Of a stretch of 14,711 bases of DNA, positions 13,873-14,711 are shown piece after piece (the first letter of the stretch is position 1; each line of letters opens with the position of its first letter). The notes below the pieces were generated by a model. That model saw only the letters and a program-made list of their open reading frames with translations. It was not told where the DNA came from and did not search any database. The stretch spans positions 1 to 14,711 of the forward strand of contig JBIOYL010000427.1 in NCBI GenBank assembly GCA_044870185.1, written 5' to 3'. The stretch is from JBIOYL01 sp044870185. Lineage in GTDB: Bacteria; Actinomycetota; CALGFH01. Made by a program: the position numbers and the translations under genes.

Positions 13873-14711
13873 ATGCTCAAGGTAGTCCAGGACGCGGAGG
13901 CGTCCAACGAGAACACGGCCAGTTCGTCGCTGCTGGATGAGATCGTGCGTGACGGGGCGCGGCAGATGCTTGCGACGGCGTTGCAGGCCGAGGTCATCGC
14001 CTGTGTCGAGGCGTTCGCCGACGAGGTCGATGAGCACGGCCGGAGGCTGGTGGTGCGCAACGGCTACCACGCCGAACGGGAGGTGGTCACGGCGGCGGGT
14101 GCGGTGCCGGTCCGGCAGCCGCGGGTCAACGACAAGCGCATCGACCCGGCCAATGGCGAGCGGCAGCGGTTCTCCTCGGCGATCCTGCCCGCGTGGGCAC
14201 GCAAGTCGCCGCGGGTGGCCGAGGTGTTGCCACTGCTGTACCTGCACGGCCTCTCCTCCTCCGATTTCGGGCCGGCGCTGGAGCAGTTCCTCGGCACCGG
14301 GCATGGGTTGTCGGCGGCCACGGTCACCCGGCTGACCAAGGACTGGCAGGGCGAGGCGACCGCGTTCGGGCAGCGCGACCTGTCCGGCACCGACTACGTG
14401 TACGTGGGTCGACGGCATCCACCTCAAGGTCCGGCTCGCGCAGGACAAGGTGTGCCTGCTGGTGATGATCGGCGTCCGCGCCGACGGGGCCAAGGAGTTG
14501 ATCGCCCTCGATGACGGGCACCGCGAGAGCGCGGAGTCGTGGGCCGACCTGCTCCACAGTTGCAAGCGGCGCGGGATGCGCGCCCCGGTGCTCGCCGTCG
14601 GCGACGGCGCACTGGGGTTCTGGAAAGCGCTGCGCGACGTGTTCGCCGACACGAAAGAGCAGCGGTGCTGGTGGCACAAGATCGAGTCGACCTTCGCAAC
14701 CGTCCGGCTAC
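13873..14711 (+). pseudogene. IS256-family transposase with frameshift and internal deletion
   Basis: A DDE/D transposase of the IS256 (mutator-like) group. The frame from ATG 13873, with SD GGGAAGG seven bases upstream, gives the usual N-terminus (LLDEIVRDGARQMLATALQAEV, then RNGYHAEREVVTAAGAVPVRQPRV) up to LSGTDYVYV. Just after 14403 the frame breaks: the expected WVDGIHLKVRLAQDKV continues only one frame over (from 14405), consistent with loss of two bases in a GTGT run or gain of one. The second frame holds the first catalytic Asp (VDGIH, 14411), the second (VGDGALGFWKAL, 14603) and the catalytic Glu (IESTFATVRL, 14684). The two Asp are 64 residues apart, normal for the family, but Asp2 to Glu is only 27 residues instead of roughly 110. 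RCWWHK joins directly to IESTFATV, so about 80 residues are missing. Without a frameshift the first frame ends at 14514. Almost certainly inactive. Confidence 0.85.

Larger units (their letters stand above)
13735..14711 (+). mobile_element. IS256-family insertion sequence, left part (runs off right edge)
   Basis: The element is identified by its transposase. The left boundary is not certain: terminal inverted repeats cannot be matched because the right end is outside the window. Candidate left-end material includes the imperfect direct repeat TGATCAGAACC (13745-13755) and TGATCAGGACC (13829-13839) and the 14-bp inverted repeat at 13790-13870. The start given is only where non-genic DNA gives way to this structured leader. 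Confidence 0.6.

Noticed and set aside
13734..13940. 68-codon frame beginning VKSNDQNLWIALRPGDVKERTF
   Set aside because: It starts at a GTG without an SD, crosses the 14-bp inverted repeat and overlaps the transposase start in another frame. More likely IS leader DNA than a gene.
14395..14415. Programmed frameshift in the transposase
   Set aside because: IS256-family transposases are normally made from a single frame, there is no slippery heptamer here, and the gene carries a further large deletion.

Overview
The window is very GC-rich DNA with strong G/C preference at third codon positions, good Shine-Dalgarno sites on many genes, at least one apparently leaderless GTG start, and stem-loop terminators without U-tracts. 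Together with the families present (paired large LuxR/MalT-type regulators, a DUF7144 membrane protein, a DUF1089/glycolipid-binding protein, a TetR-ACAD pair and an IS256-type transposase) this points to an actinomycete-type actinobacterium. The genus cannot be told from the sequence.

Layout. (1) 1-630: the probable N-terminal end of a leftward gene (signal-peptidase-I-like) runs off the left edge. A mostly non-coding stretch follows with a perfect 16-bp palindrome, then a possible 32-aa cationic peptide gene with its own SD and an abutting hairpin. (2) 631-2877: an orphan membrane sensor histidine kinase and a glycolipid-binding-family protein. (3) 2877-6197: a chain of overlapping reading frames: a 49-aa ORF, a decayed MHS-type transporter (missing N-terminus, internal deletion, one frameshift), and an intact 769-aa LuxR/MalT-type ATPase regulator (LAL1). 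Each junction overlaps by 1-4 nt. (4) 6352-10072: a four-helix DUF7144 protein closed by a 14-bp hairpin, then a promoter and structured leader, then an 82-aa soluble protein overlapping by 8 nt a second, 923-aa LuxR/MalT-type regulator (LAL2). (5) 10201-11226: class II fructose-bisphosphate aldolase. (6) 11320-13274: a leftward TetR regulator and a rightward acyl-CoA dehydrogenase, diverging from a shared region with two tandem near-identical palindromes, the likely operators. (7) 13275-14711: a less GC-rich junk zone holding an antisense remnant of an HNH endonuclease, then the 5' part of an IS256-family element. Its transposase has a frameshift and an apparent in-frame deletion between the second catalytic Asp and the catalytic Glu.

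How it works together. The centre is regulatory: two STAND-type LuxR ATPases plus one histidine kinase, with no obvious catabolic operon attached, so LAL targets are either the small neighbours (the DUF7144 and 82-aa proteins) or elsewhere. The TetR-ACAD pair looks like a self-contained acyl-CoA-responsive module. The right edge is a decay zone for mobile DNA. No CRISPR array, rRNA or intact tRNA is seen. I found no clear new multi-gene defence or biosynthetic system. The best candidates for something undescribed are the 32-aa peptide gene at 449-547 and the coupled 82-aa protein/LAL2 unit with its structured leader.
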